Positions 44,301-54,981 of a stretch of 64,000 nt of DNA are shown piece by piece (position 1 is the stretch's first letter; every line of letters begins with the position of its first letter). Under the pieces are notes generated by a model. The model did no database searches. It was not told the origin of the DNA and was given only the letters and a program-made list of their open reading frames with translations. Made by a program: the position numbers and the translations under genes. This DNA is from Selenomonadaceae bacterium (GTDB lineage: Bacteria; Bacillota; Negativicutes; Selenomonadales; Selenomonadaceae). The DNA lies in assembly GCA_017518105.1 (NCBI GenBank), contig JAFWWC010000024.1, forward strand, positions 1 through 64,000, given 5' to 3'.

Positions 44301-45338
44301 ATGCCGATATATGCTTGGGCGTTCGCGGTAGCATTGGTTGTCGCTTTGGTCGTAACTCCGCTGGTGATTTTGCTGGCGAACAAGACAGGAGCCATGGACG
44401 CACCCGACGCCCGAAAGGTTCACAAGAAACCCATACCGCGAATCGGAGGACTGGCAATATACGCGGGCTTCATGGCGGCGATAATCTTCGTGGCGGCTAG
44501 GTTCGGATTCGATGCCGAATCAATTAAAGAAACCGTCGGGCTGACGTTGTCGGGCAGTCTAATCGTCGCAGTCGGCTTGATTGACGATTACAAAAACCTT
44601 CCCGCCAAGGTAAAGCTCCTAGGACAAATCATCGCGGCGGCTGTGTTGGTTCTGATATTCGACGTACGGATTGATTTCGTGACAGACCCCTTTGGCGATT
44701 ACATTTACCTTGAGTGGTTCGCTTTACCCGCAACGATGTTCTGGCTCGTCGGCTTAACAAACACGGTGAACTTAATCGACGGGCTAGACGGGCTGGCGGC
44801 GGGCGTCGCGGCGATTGCGTCATTTACAATCCTCTTAATCGCCCTTGAACAGAACTTTATCCTCGTGGCTATCATGACGGCGGCATTGGCAGGAGCGGCG
44901 GTCGGCTTCCTGAAGTATAACTTCCACCCCGCGCAAATCTTTATGGGTGATACCGGCTCAATGTTCTTGGGCTTCATGCTAGCGGGCATATCCGTGACGG
45001 GTGCGGTTAAGTCCGTGGCGACAATCGCGCTAATCGTTCCAATCTTCGCGCTGGGCCTGCCGATACTCGATACGACCTTTGCAATCGTCAGACGCGTTCG
45101 CGGCGGCGTTCCAATCTTCAAACCCGACAAAGGACACCTCCACCACAGACTGCTCGGCGTCGGTTTCACGCAATGTCAAGCAGTCCTTTTAATGTATGTG
45201 ATAAGCGCGTTGTTCGGCTTGAGCGCGATAGCCTTGACGGCGGTCAGTTATCAAATCGCAGTGCTGATTCTGTTCGTCGTCATCGTGGCGATAATTTATG
45301 GCGTAAGGAAATTGGGCATAGCTCGCCCAGTCAATTAG
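44301..45338 (+). CDS. Undecaprenyl-phosphate GlcNAc-1-phosphate transferase (TagO/WecA type)
   Basis: The 345-residue membrane enzyme, with about ten or eleven hydrophobic helices, transfers a sugar-1-phosphate from a UDP donor to undecaprenyl phosphate and starts synthesis of a surface polymer (teichoic acid-like, O-antigen or ECA-like). Motifs are HKKPIPRIGGLAIY, the DDYKNLPAK metal-binding pair, NLIDGLDGLA, FMGDTGSMFLG and the late HLHHRLL loop typical of the TagO/WecA rather than MraY group. The UDP-GlcNAc 2-epimerase gene follows directly, which supports GlcNAc as substrate. Confidence 0.93.
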   Translation: MPIYAWAFAVALVVALVVTPLVILLANKTGAMDAPDARKVHKKPIPRIGGLAIYAGFMAAIIFVAARFGFDAESIKETVGLTLSGSLIVAVGLIDDYKNLPAKVKLLGQIIAAAVLVLIFDVRIDFVTDPFGDYIYLEWFALPATMFWLVGLTNTVNLIDGLDGLAAGVAAIASFTILLIALEQNFILVAIMTAALAGAAVGFLKYNFHPAQIFMGDTGSMFLGFMLAGISVTGAVKSVATIALIVPIFALGLPILDTTFAIVRRVRGGVPIFKPDKGHLHHRLLGVGFTQCQAVLLMYVISALFGLSAIALTAVSYQIAVLILFVVIVAIIYGVRKLGIARPVN

Positions 45339-45347
45339 GTGGCAATC

Positions 45348-46481
45348 ATGGAAAAGTTAAAAGTCATGTCGATATTCGGCACTCGTCCAGAGGCAATAAA
45401 AATGGCTCCCGTAGTCTTGGAACTGTGCAAATATCCGCAAATAGAATCATGCGTGGCAGTCACGGCGCAGCATCGGGAAATGCTCGACCAGGTCTTGAAG
45501 CTCTTTAAAATTCGTCCGGACTTCGACCTAAATATCATGTCGGAAGGACAGACGCTCTTTGACATAACGAGCCGCGCCCTCCTCGGATTGGACAAGGTCT
45601 TGACGGAGGCTAAGCCCGCTGTCGTCTTAGTTCACGGCGACACCACCACGACCTTTGCGGGAGCTTTGGCGGCTTACTATCATCAAATCGAAGTCGGACA
45701 CGTCGAGGCGGGTCTTCGCACGCAAAATAAGTTCTCGCCCTATCCCGAAGAGATGAACCGACGCTTGACTGGCTCGCTTGCCGATTTGCACTTCGCCCCG
45801 ACGACTACTGCTAAAGCTAATCTCTTGCGCGAAGGGGTGGACGCCGATAAAATTTTTGTCACGGGCAACACAGTCATCGACGCCCTTTATCAGACTGTCC
45901 GCTCAGATTTCGAGTTCAAACACGTCGACCCAAGCAAGCGGGTTATCCTCGTGACGACGCACCGCCGCGAAAACTTAGGCGAGCCACTGCGTCAAGTCTA
46001 CAAAGCATTGCGGGCACTGGTCGAGGAGTTCGCAGACGTTGAGATAATTTTTCCCGTGCACAAGAATCCAAAGGTTCGCGAAGTCGTCAACGAGGAACTC
46101 GGCGGGCTGGAAAGAGTCTGCTTGATTGACCCTTTGGATTATGAGCCGTTCGCTAACCTGATGAATCGTGCGACATTGATATTGACGGATTCGGGCGGCG
46201 TGCAAGAGGAAGCTCCTGCACTCGGCAAACCAGTCTTAGTCCTGCGCGACACGACCGAACGACCAGAGGCGGTGGAGGCGGGCACAGTTAAATTAATCGG
46301 CACGAATCAAGAGAAGGTCTACGGCGCGGCTAAAGTCTTGCTCACGGACGCGGCGGAGTATCGCAAGATGTCGGAGGCTCGAAGCCCCTATGGCGACGGG
46401 CACGCGGCTAAAAGAATCGTCAAGGCTTTGCTATGGCGGCACGAATTCTTGATGGCTCGCCCCGAAGAATTCGCGGGTTGA
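45348..46481 (+). CDS. mnaA: UDP-N-acetylglucosamine 2-epimerase (non-hydrolysing)
   Basis: The 377-residue GT-B fold epimerase interconverts UDP-GlcNAc and UDP-ManNAc for surface polymers. Motifs: FGTRPEAIKMAPVV, HGDTTTTFAGALAA, VGHVEAGLRT, YPEEMNRR, HRRENLG and the DSGGVQEEAP uridine-diphosphate site. A GTG three codons earlier is possible, but ATG 45348 has GGTGG at good spacing. It follows tagO/wecA by nine bases and is followed by a tRNA gene with its own promoter. Confidence 0.95.
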   Translation: MEKLKVMSIFGTRPEAIKMAPVVLELCKYPQIESCVAVTAQHREMLDQVLKLFKIRPDFDLNIMSEGQTLFDITSRALLGLDKVLTEAKPAVVLVHGDTTTTFAGALAAYYHQIEVGHVEAGLRTQNKFSPYPEEMNRRLTGSLADLHFAPTTTAKANLLREGVDADKIFVTGNTVIDALYQTVRSDFEFKHVDPSKRVILVTTHRRENLGEPLRQVYKALRALVEEFADVEIIFPVHKNPKVREVVNEELGGLERVCLIDPLDYEPFANLMNRATLILTDSGGVQEEAPALGKPVLVLRDTTERPEAVEAGTVKLIGTNQEKVYGAAKVLLTDAAEYRKMSEARSPYGDGHAAKRIVKALLWRHEFLMARPEEFAG

Positions 46482-46490
46482 AAAAATTCC

Positions 46491-46519
46491 TTGACACGTA
46501 ACGGGCGTTGTGGTATAAG
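46491..46519 (+). promoter_or_regulatory. tRNA-Thr promoter
   Basis: TTGACA (46491-46496), 17-base spacer, TATAAG (46514-46519), 21 bases before the tRNA. Confidence 0.8.
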
Positions 46520-46540
46520 TTAGCGCGTTGATTGATTCAC

Positions 46541-46616
46541 GCCGGCTTAGCTCAGTTGGTAGAGCAGCGCATTCGTAATGCGCAGGTCGAAGGTTCGAGT
46601 CCCTTAGCCGGCTCCA
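46541..46616 (+). tRNA. tRNA-Thr (anticodon CGT)
   Basis: 76 bases: acceptor GCCGGCT / AGCCGGC, discriminator T and encoded CCA, D-loop AGCTCAGTTGGTAGAGC, anticodon stem-loop CGCATTCGTAATGCG with anticodon CGT, T-loop TTCGAGT. The T-stem has one apparent A-C mismatch (GAAGG / CCCTT). Reads ACG codons. Confidence 0.95.
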
Positions 46617-46628
46617 TAAGAAATCCCA

Positions 46629-46654
46629 AGCCTCGGAAAATTCCGGGGCTTTTC
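46629..46654 (+). terminator. tRNA-Thr terminator
   Basis: AGCCTCGGA (46629-46637) / TCCGGGGCT (46642-46650), one G-U pair, then TTTCCGTTTT. The following 200 bases to the next gene are AT-rich: they hold a weak AGCTTGG/CCAAGCT stem near 46665-46690 and a nine-T run near 46765, but no gene. Confidence 0.7.
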
Positions 46655-46860
46655 CGTTTTGTGGTTAGCTTGGTTAAAATTTTCTGCCAAGCTATAGTTT
46701 GTGACAAAGATACGATTTATTCCACAGGCAATAAAAAACTTTTAAATCCCGTCAACGTGGCGTTTTTTTTTATAAAAAATTTTCTACCGATTCAACAGGA
46801 AAAAAATCACGCGAATAGAATACCAAATTCAAAACATGATTAAAAGGAGCGTATAGAGTT

Positions 46861-48225
46861 ATGGCGGTAAATATTTCAGGTTTCGGCGCATATGATATTC
46901 GCGGAGTTTATCCCGAAAGCATAAATCAAGAGCTTGCTTATCGTATCGGCAGAGTTTTTCCGGAAATCCTCGGCACAAAGAAAGTTGCCGTTGGTCATGA
47001 CATTCGCCTTTCGGGCTCGACGCTCTTTGATGCGTTGGCTCGTGGCTTGACGGAGGCGGGTTGCGACGTTTACGACATTGGGCAATGCGGCACGGAAATG
47101 ATTTACTTCGCGACGGGTTTTCACGACTTCGACGGCGGCATTATGATTACTGCCTCCCACAATCCCAAAGAGTATAACGGCATGAAATTCGTTGGTAAGG
47201 GCGTGCGCCCCATTTCCCCGAAAACTGGCTTATCGGCGATTAAAGCGGCAGTCGAGGACGAAAGCCGCGATTGGTCGTTCAGGAAGGCGACGGGCACTGT
47301 TCGCAGGATTGACATCATGCCCGATTACGTTAAGTGCCTGCTGTCATATGTCGACGTTAAAAATCTCAAGCCGCTAAAGGTCGTCATAAACACTGGCAAC
47401 GGCTCGGCGGGTCCGGTTATCAACGAGCTAGAAAAGTTTTTGCCCTTCGAGATTGTCAAAGTTCATAACAATCCCAACGGCTACTTCCCGAACGGCGTAC
47501 CCAATCCGCTACTGCAAGACGCCCGCGAAGAGACTTCTAAAGCTATCGTTGCAAGTGGTGCGGATTGCGGCGTTGCCTTCGACGGCGATTTTGACAGGTG
47601 CTTTTTGTTTGACGAGACTGGCGGCTTTATCGAAGGCTATTACATGGTCGGGTTCCTTGCCGAGGCTTTCCTTGCCAAAAACAGCGGCGAGAAGATTATT
47701 TACGACCCCCGCGACATTTGGAATACGATTGACATTGTCGAGAGTCTCGGCGGCAAGCCTGTTATGAGCCGTTCGGGGCACGTTTATATAAAGGAAATGA
47801 TGCGTGCGGAAAATGCGATTTACGGCGGCGAGATGTCGGCTCATCACTACTTCCGCGATTTTTATTACTGTGATAGCGGCATGATTCCCTGGCTCCTCGT
47901 CTTGGAACTCCTAAGCAAAGCCGATAAACCGTTGTCCGTGCTCATGGCGGATAGAATTGCTAAGTATCCCGTAAGCGGCGAGATTAACACTAAAGTTTCC
48001 GGCGTCGACAAGGTCAAAGAGATTATGTCGCGGATTGAAAAACGTTACGGCGCGGGCGGCAAGGTCTATCATATCGACGGGCTTAGCATTGACTTTGACG
48101 ATTGGCGATTCAATCTGCGCGGCTCCCAGACCGAACCTTATATCCGCCTGAACGTCGAATCACGCGGCGACAAAGCACTAATGGAGACTAAGCGCGACGA
48201 ACTGCTTGCCATTATCCGCGAGTAA
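46861..48225 (+). CDS. Phosphomannomutase/phosphoglucomutase
   Basis: The 454-residue four-domain alpha-D-phosphohexomutase interconverts hexose 1- and 6-phosphates. The start AYDIRGVYP is typical; the active-site phosphoserine lies in MITASHNPKEYNGMK, the magnesium loop is AFDGDFDRCF, the sugar-binding loop contains YGGEMSAHH, and the phosphate-binding loop is RGSQTEPYIRL. It resembles ManB/AlgC-type enzymes that accept mannose or glucose. It differs from the pgm gene 600 bases downstream, so the locus has two distinct mutases feeding sugar-nucleotide synthesis. Confidence 0.93.
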   Translation: MAVNISGFGAYDIRGVYPESINQELAYRIGRVFPEILGTKKVAVGHDIRLSGSTLFDALARGLTEAGCDVYDIGQCGTEMIYFATGFHDFDGGIMITASHNPKEYNGMKFVGKGVRPISPKTGLSAIKAAVEDESRDWSFRKATGTVRRIDIMPDYVKCLLSYVDVKNLKPLKVVINTGNGSAGPVINELEKFLPFEIVKVHNNPNGYFPNGVPNPLLQDAREETSKAIVASGADCGVAFDGDFDRCFLFDETGGFIEGYYMVGFLAEAFLAKNSGEKIIYDPRDIWNTIDIVESLGGKPVMSRSGHVYIKEMMRAENAIYGGEMSAHHYFRDFYYCDSGMIPWLLVLELLSKADKPLSVLMADRIAKYPVSGEINTKVSGVDKVKEIMSRIEKRYGAGGKVYHIDGLSIDFDDWRFNLRGSQTEPYIRLNVESRGDKALMETKRDELLAIIRE

Positions 48226-48241
48226 AGGCTGGTGACTTGTA

Positions 48242-48751
48242 ATGGAAACAGCAGGAACATTTATGATGACGATTGGTTTTGTTTTACTTTGCGTAGCCAG
48301 TTATCTTTTGCATTTGGCGGGTAAAAAAGAACGAAAAACTTTAAATTCATCCTATGAACTTCGCCAAAAAGAAAAGTCTACCAAATTGCCTATACCTGCC
48401 CAGACTCAACAGCCGCAAATAATTCGCGAAGTGATTGTCGAAAAGCCCGTTATTATCGTTCAACCTGCGCCGCCAAGACCGTTTCCTCCAGCATTAACTT
48501 CAGGCAAAATATTCGTCTCTGTTGTGTTCAAAGGGTCACTAAAGCACTACGATTATTTGTTGAATCCAAATGAAAATATACAGGTAGGCGATTACGTTGA
48601 AGTCTGGGCGCATAATCCCCAAAACAAAAATGAACTCAGAAAAACTGTCGCGCAGGTGAGATATATCAGTTATCCAGGAGAATTTTCTCAATATGCACGG
48701 TCTGAAATTGTAAAGAAAGCTACTGCTTATGAATGGCGCATGGCTTCTTAA
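48242..48751 (+). CDS. Hypothetical single-pass membrane protein
   Basis: The 169-residue product has one N-terminal hydrophobic helix (about 5-26), a Lys/Gln/Pro-rich linker (about 30-85, with PAPPRPFPP) and a C-terminal domain of about 80 residues (FVSVVFKGSLKHYDYLL, VGDYVEVWAHNP) that looks like a small beta-rich fold. GC content is visibly lower than in the mutase genes on both sides, suggesting separate acquisition. It starts 16 bases after the upstream mutase. No family is recognised. Confidence 0.65.
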   Translation: METAGTFMMTIGFVLLCVASYLLHLAGKKERKTLNSSYELRQKEKSTKLPIPAQTQQPQIIREVIVEKPVIIVQPAPPRPFPPALTSGKIFVSVVFKGSLKHYDYLLNPNENIQVGDYVEVWAHNPQNKNELRKTVAQVRYISYPGEFSQYARSEIVKKATAYEWRMAS

Positions 48752-48816
48752 GCTTGTCAACTTCGCTCAATCGCTGAGCATGTGATAAAAATTCTTCAAC
48801 CAAAGGAGGACTCTCT

Positions 48817-50430
<1,614 letters not shown>

Positions 50431-50449
50431 TTGAAAGGAGACTTAATCA

Positions 50450-51916
50450 ATGGCATTAACTCTTAAATCCGGTTTCAGCTTCGACTATGATAATCTGTTC
50501 GGCGAAGGCAAAGTTACTCAAGCCGACCTCGACAGCTACAAAGACGCACTCAAGGCGGCTCACGAGGCTATGAAGGTTATGCGCGAAACGGGCTTTATCA
50601 AAGCTCACCTCAGCAAGGACGGCGCACCCGAAAAAGTTTACTTCTCCAAGCTCCCTTACATCACCGAGGAGAACGGCAAACTTAACCTCAACTCGCCCGC
50701 AAGTATTCAAAGGCTCCACGACTTCACGGAACGCATCCGCAATAACGTCGACGCGGTTGTATCCCTCGGTATCGGCGGCTCGTTCTTGGGCAATAAAGTT
50801 CTGTTCGACATCTTCTGCGGCGAATTCTGGAATACGTGGACGACCGAACAACGCAACGGCTTGCCCAAAGTCTACTTCAGCGGACAGAATATCGACCCGC
50901 GCAGGACTGGCGACATCATCAATCACCTTAAAGCTATGGCGGCGAACAAGCAGACCCACGGCGGCGGCAAGTTCAAAGTTATGTTAATGTGCATGTCAAA
51001 GAGCGGCGGCACCCTCGACACCATGAGCAACTTTATGGTTATCCTCGACGCCCTCAAGAAATGTGACCTTATCGAAGTCGAATGCGTCGCAGTCACTGAC
51101 CCGAACATGGAGAAGAAGACCCTTCTTAAGCAAATCGCTGTCGAAAACGGCTGGGAATGCTTCGCGGTGCCTGACGGCGTTGGCGGTCGTTTTACTGTCT
51201 TCTGCGAAGTCGGACTTTCTACGGCGGCTGTTATCGGCATGGACATTGAAAAATTCCTCGAAGGCGCACGCGACATGGACGAGGCTTGCAAGAACGACGA
51301 CATCTGGCAAAATCCCGCTATGCTCAATGCGGCTCTCAAGGTTGCGGCTTACAAAAAGCACGGGCGCAATATCGAAGTCATGATGCCCTACGGCGATTAT
51401 CTCAAGTCGCTGTCCGAATGGTATATCCAACTGTTAGCTGAATCGCTCGGCAAGCAGTTCGATAAGGAAGGTAAGGAAGTCTGCGAAGGACGCACGCCGC
51501 TGGTAGCAGTCGGCACGACCGATATGCATTCGCAAACCCAACAACATCAGGAAGGCACGCTCGATAAGGTCGTTCAGTTCATCAAGGTTGCAAAGTGGGC
51601 TAACGATTTGACAATCCCGAACGTCTTCCCGAACGTCAAGAAGCTTGCGGACATCTCTGGCGTAAAAATGGGCGACGCCCTTGAGGTTGCTCGTCAGTCG
51701 AATGCGGACGCTCTCAAGTCCAATAACCGTTTCAACGCCTGCTTTACCCTCCCCGAAGTCAACGAATATCATCTCGGCGAACTCATGTATCTGTTGGCAA
51801 TGTCGGTTGCTTATGAAGGCGAACTCCTCAACGTCGACGCATTCAATCAGCCGGGCGTCGAGGCTTACAAGCGCATCATGGGTCCGAAACTTCAGGAACT
51901 CAAAGCTAAAGGATAA
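50450..51916 (+). CDS. pgi: Glucose-6-phosphate isomerase
   Basis: The 488-residue enzyme interconverts glucose 6-phosphate and fructose 6-phosphate. The SIS-fold substrate loops are seen in VVSLGIGGSFLGNKVL (about 104-119) and MSKSGGTLDTM (about 183-193), and catalytic-region residues in GGRFTVFCEVGL and the TDMHSQTQQHQEG segment with catalytic Glu/His. It is cotranscribed with pgm and ends in a strong terminator. Confidence 0.95.
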   Translation: MALTLKSGFSFDYDNLFGEGKVTQADLDSYKDALKAAHEAMKVMRETGFIKAHLSKDGAPEKVYFSKLPYITEENGKLNLNSPASIQRLHDFTERIRNNVDAVVSLGIGGSFLGNKVLFDIFCGEFWNTWTTEQRNGLPKVYFSGQNIDPRRTGDIINHLKAMAANKQTHGGGKFKVMLMCMSKSGGTLDTMSNFMVILDALKKCDLIEVECVAVTDPNMEKKTLLKQIAVENGWECFAVPDGVGGRFTVFCEVGLSTAAVIGMDIEKFLEGARDMDEACKNDDIWQNPAMLNAALKVAAYKKHGRNIEVMMPYGDYLKSLSEWYIQLLAESLGKQFDKEGKEVCEGRTPLVAVGTTDMHSQTQQHQEGTLDKVVQFIKVAKWANDLTIPNVFPNVKKLADISGVKMGDALEVARQSNADALKSNNRFNACFTLPEVNEYHLGELMYLLAMSVAYEGELLNVDAFNQPGVEAYKRIMGPKLQELKAKG

Positions 51917-51940
51917 AAGTTTTTCTACGCAAATAAATTT

Positions 51941-51973
51941 GACCTCTCGTCCAAAGCGGGCGGGAGGCTTTTT
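51941..51973 (+). terminator. pgm-pgi terminator
   Basis: CCTCTCGTCC / GGGCGGGAGG stem with G-U pairs and loop AAAGC, followed by TTTTT (51969-51973). Confidence 0.8.
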
Positions 51974-51978
51974 GTTGC

Positions 51979-52008
51979 AAAAAAAATCCCCGCGACATTC
52001 GCAGGGAA
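51979..52008 (-). terminator. lldP terminator
   Basis: Minus-strand TCCCTGCG / CGCGGGGA-type stem (complement of about 51987-52008) followed by eight T. It abuts the pgi terminator, so the convergent units end back to back. Confidence 0.75.
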
Positions 52009-52022
52009 GAGTTTTATTTTGG

Positions 52023-53549
52023 TCACAACATTGATTGCCCGAAGTAAACCACGCAACCCATAATCAGGATAAACGGTATGTAGACTTTGACGGCGAACTT
52101 CATAATCTGAGACTCGACGCCGAAGGCACCGACCGCCGCCGCCCCGATTGCGATTGACTGCGGGGAAATGATTTTGCCGACGCACGAGCCAGAGGCATTA
52201 GCCGCCGCAATCCACGCTTGAACAGTATCACTTAGCCCGATTGCAACCGCCGAGTCGACTTGCAACTTACTCAAGAGGACGCAGCTTGAGGTCGCCGAAC
52301 CAGTGATGAACGCGCCGATTGAACCGATTACAGGCGCGATGAACGGGTAGAACGTTCCAGTTGCGGCAACAGTCGTCGTCGCGATTGCCATTGTCATGCC
52401 GCTGTAGCCCATGATGCGAGCCGTGGCTATGATTGTGATAATTGTTATAAAGGTCGGGATAAGGGTTTTGACCGTGCGCGACAGGACATTAATCATATCG
52501 CTAACGGAGGCATTGTTGACTAGACCGGCTATTACTGCTGATACAAAAAGGATTGTAGGAGTTGTTATCCACTGGAAAGAAGTTGGCGCGGCGTCTGGAC
52601 CGGTATAAATCATTACTTTGGTAACTACGGTTTTCAAGACGGCGGAAATAGCAGGTATAGAGCAGATAACCAAGAAGATGAAGATTAGTAAGAAGACCAG
52701 CCAAGCGCGCACTGCCTCACCGAACGTGATAGAAAAGTTTTCGTTGTAGTCGTCAATCTCGTATTCGGGGTCTTTGATTGGGAATTTCTTCGCGTAGACA
52801 ACAAGCAATGCCATAGCACACACGGCACCGCCAATGCCAGCCAAATCTGCGCCCATGGTAGAAGCTCCGATTATAGACGGCACGGCAAATCCGAGTCCAC
52901 CGACGAGACAGGCGGGAATCATTCCCCTTAAAGTCTTGAAGCCGTCAAAGGCAATGAGCATGATAAACGGCATAAGAACCACCATAATCCCAAGCTGTAA
53001 CGTGGTGTATGTGGCGATTTGCAACGGGTCAAAGTTGGTGAGCTTAGCAAGCGTCGTAAGCGGCAGACCAACCGAGCCAAAAGAACTCATTGCGGCATTT
53101 GACACGAGGCAGGCGATAACGGCGTTGACGGGAGGCACGCCTATCGTAACCAACATGCTTGCGCCGATTGCGACCGCCGTACCGAAGCCCGACATACACT
53201 CAAGGAAGGCTCCAAAGCCCCAAGCAATGATTAGTATGAGCATTCGCTTATCAGTCGAGACGGAGGACAGCATATCTTTAATTTTCTCCATGCCGCCAGT
53301 TTGCACGGTCAAGTTATACGCAAATATCGCCGACACGATAACGCCTAAGATAGGCCATATCGCCATAAGTGCACCTTCAAGCGTGCCGGTCGTCACGTCC
53401 ATTAGCGGCATATCGAAGCACTGCCACGCTATCAAAAACGAGATAATCAACGCGATTGGGCACGCCTTCCACGCTGGCAATTTCAGAACGCTCAGCGCGA
53501 CGATTAGCCATAGAATCGGTGCTAACCCTTGAATAAACAATCTCCTCAA
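52023..53549 (-). CDS. lldP: L-lactate permease
   Basis: The 508-residue polytopic protein belongs to the LctP lactate permease family, moving lactate (or glycolate) with protons. It has about twelve or more hydrophobic segments; the family pattern includes ECMSGFGTAVAIGASML, NAAMSSFGSVGLPLTTLA and the late SGSCVGKIISPQSIAIGAAAVG. It starts with TTG overlapping the stop of rluD, which is an odd operon partner. Lactate use or release fits a fermentative organism of this type. Confidence 0.92.
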   Translation of the reverse strand: MRRLFIQGLAPILWLIVALSVLKLPAWKACPIALIISFLIAWQCFDMPLMDVTTGTLEGALMAIWPILGVIVSAIFAYNLTVQTGGMEKIKDMLSSVSTDKRMLILIIAWGFGAFLECMSGFGTAVAIGASMLVTIGVPPVNAVIACLVSNAAMSSFGSVGLPLTTLAKLTNFDPLQIATYTTLQLGIMVVLMPFIMLIAFDGFKTLRGMIPACLVGGLGFAVPSIIGASTMGADLAGIGGAVCAMALLVVYAKKFPIKDPEYEIDDYNENFSITFGEAVRAWLVFLLIFIFLVICSIPAISAVLKTVVTKVMIYTGPDAAPTSFQWITTPTILFVSAVIAGLVNNASVSDMINVLSRTVKTLIPTFITIITIIATARIMGYSGMTMAIATTTVAATGTFYPFIAPVIGSIGAFITGSATSSCVLLSKLQVDSAVAIGLSDTVQAWIAAANASGSCVGKIISPQSIAIGAAAVGAFGVESQIMKFAVKVYIPFILIMGCVVYFGQSML

Positions 53550-54445
53550 CCCTTTCCCTCTAGTTTATCTAAAACAATCCTCATATCGTCTGGCAAGGGA
53601 ACCGTGAACTCCATTAGCTCGCCTGTCGTCGGGTGAATCAAGCTCAATGTGTGCGAGTGCAGTGCTTGCCCGTGAATGTCAAAGGGGTTCTTCCGCGTAG
53701 TGTATTTCGTGTCACCCAGGAGCGGGTGCCCGATAGCCGTCATGTGAACGCGGATTTGATGTGTCCTGCCCGTCTGTAGCTTGCACTCGACGTAAGTAAA
53801 ATCTTTGAATCGCTCAAGAACTTTAAACTCCGTGACGGCGGGCTTGCCATTCGGGACAATCGCCATCTTCTTGCGGTCAACTTTATCTCGACCGATTGCG
53901 CCTGTGATAATGCCTGCGTTGTCCGTCAAGACGCCGTGAACGATTGCCAAGTAAGTCCGCCTCGCAACCTTGTCCTTAATCTGCTCGGCAAGGCTCGTGT
54001 GTGCGGCGTCAGTCTTCGCTACGACCATAACGCCTGACGTATCCTTGTCGAGGCGGTGAACGATGCCTGGACGCTTAATGCCGTTAATGCCCGATAGGTC
54101 TTTGCAGTGATAAAGCAACGCATTGACTAACGTGCCGTGCTTGACGGTCTCGGCGGGGTGAACTGTCATGCCACGAGCCTTGTTGACTACGATTAACGCC
54201 GCGTCCTCGTAGAGAATGTCTAGCGGCAAATCTTCAGGCAGGTACTCGACCTCGGCGGCGTTTGTCTCTTGGATAGAAATTTCTTCGCCGCCCGCCAGCT
54301 TATAGCTTGCCTTGACTTGTTCGCCGTCGACTTTGATAAGACCGTCCGCGATTAGCCTTTGAACATGTGAACGCGTCGCTGAAAGTCTTTCGCTAAGGTA
54401 AACATCAAGCCGCCTATGTTCCGCCCCTTCAACAAGAAAATTCAT
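53546..54445 (-). CDS. rluD: 23S rRNA pseudouridine synthase, RluD family
   Basis: The 299-residue enzyme has an N-terminal S4 RNA-binding domain (about 12-60) and an RluA-type catalytic domain with the aspartate motif in GIVHRLDKDTSGVMVVAK (HRLDxxTSG). TGRTHQIRVH near residue 225 is also conserved. It probably isomerises uridines in 23S rRNA helix 69; RluA/RluC-like specificity is possible. It overlaps lspA by ATGA, the common lspA-rluD pairing. Confidence 0.93.
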   Translation of the reverse strand: MNFLVEGAEHRRLDVYLSERLSATRSHVQRLIADGLIKVDGEQVKASYKLAGGEEISIQETNAAEVEYLPEDLPLDILYEDAALIVVNKARGMTVHPAETVKHGTLVNALLYHCKDLSGINGIKRPGIVHRLDKDTSGVMVVAKTDAAHTSLAEQIKDKVARRTYLAIVHGVLTDNAGIITGAIGRDKVDRKKMAIVPNGKPAVTEFKVLERFKDFTYVECKLQTGRTHQIRVHMTAIGHPLLGDTKYTTRKNPFDIHGQALHSHTLSLIHPTTGELMEFTVPLPDDMRIVLDKLEGKG

Positions 54446-54981
54446 CGTCTGACTTCCTCAACCTCATTCAAGCCGCCGTCGAGCCGAAAAAGTATCGCGT
54501 AAATCATGAAGCCCATTCCTACGACAATCGCAATATCAGCGACGTTGAAGACTGGCCAAATCCTAAAGTCAAAGAAGTCCACAACGTAACCCGTCTGCGC
54601 CCTGTCGATTAGGTTTGCGACCGCGCCGCTTAGGATAGCTGTCGCCCCCAGTCTCAAGTAAGCATCTGACTTCTTGAGTAGCGGATAGAAGTACGCCGTT
54701 GCAAAGATGAGTACCACGCCCGTGACTAGCAAAAAAACTCGCTGATTGGATAGGATACCGAACGCCGCGCCCGGATTTAATACGTAAGTCAAGTGGAAGA
54801 CGTTTTGCACAATCGGGATTGACTCGCCAGGCACCATCGACTTCATAACCAAGGCTTTTGTGAATTGGTCACAGGCGACGACCCCGATGAACAAAATCTT
54901 TTCCCAGTGAAAGAACGCAATCGCAATCACGCACTCGACAACCAGCAGAATCTTTTTGAGCACGTCGACGAAGAATTTCAA
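54442..54981 (-). CDS. lspA: Lipoprotein signal peptidase (signal peptidase II)
   Basis: The 179-residue aspartic protease cleaves prolipoproteins after lipidation at the outer face of the membrane. Four hydrophobic helices are visible; catalytic aspartates sit in GAVANLIDRAQTGYVVDFFD and VFNVADIAI. An N-terminal extension of about 25 residues precedes the usual VACDQFTK region. Start TTG 54981 overlaps the divIVA stop. It serves lipoproteins such as the phosphoesterase encoded at 22.5-23.7 kb. Confidence 0.94.
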   Translation of the reverse strand: MKFFVDVLKKILLVVECVIAIAFFHWEKILFIGVVACDQFTKALVMKSMVPGESIPIVQNVFHLTYVLNPGAAFGILSNQRVFLLVTGVVLIFATAYFYPLLKKSDAYLRLGATAILSGAVANLIDRAQTGYVVDFFDFRIWPVFNVADIAIVVGMGFMIYAILFRLDGGLNEVEEVRR

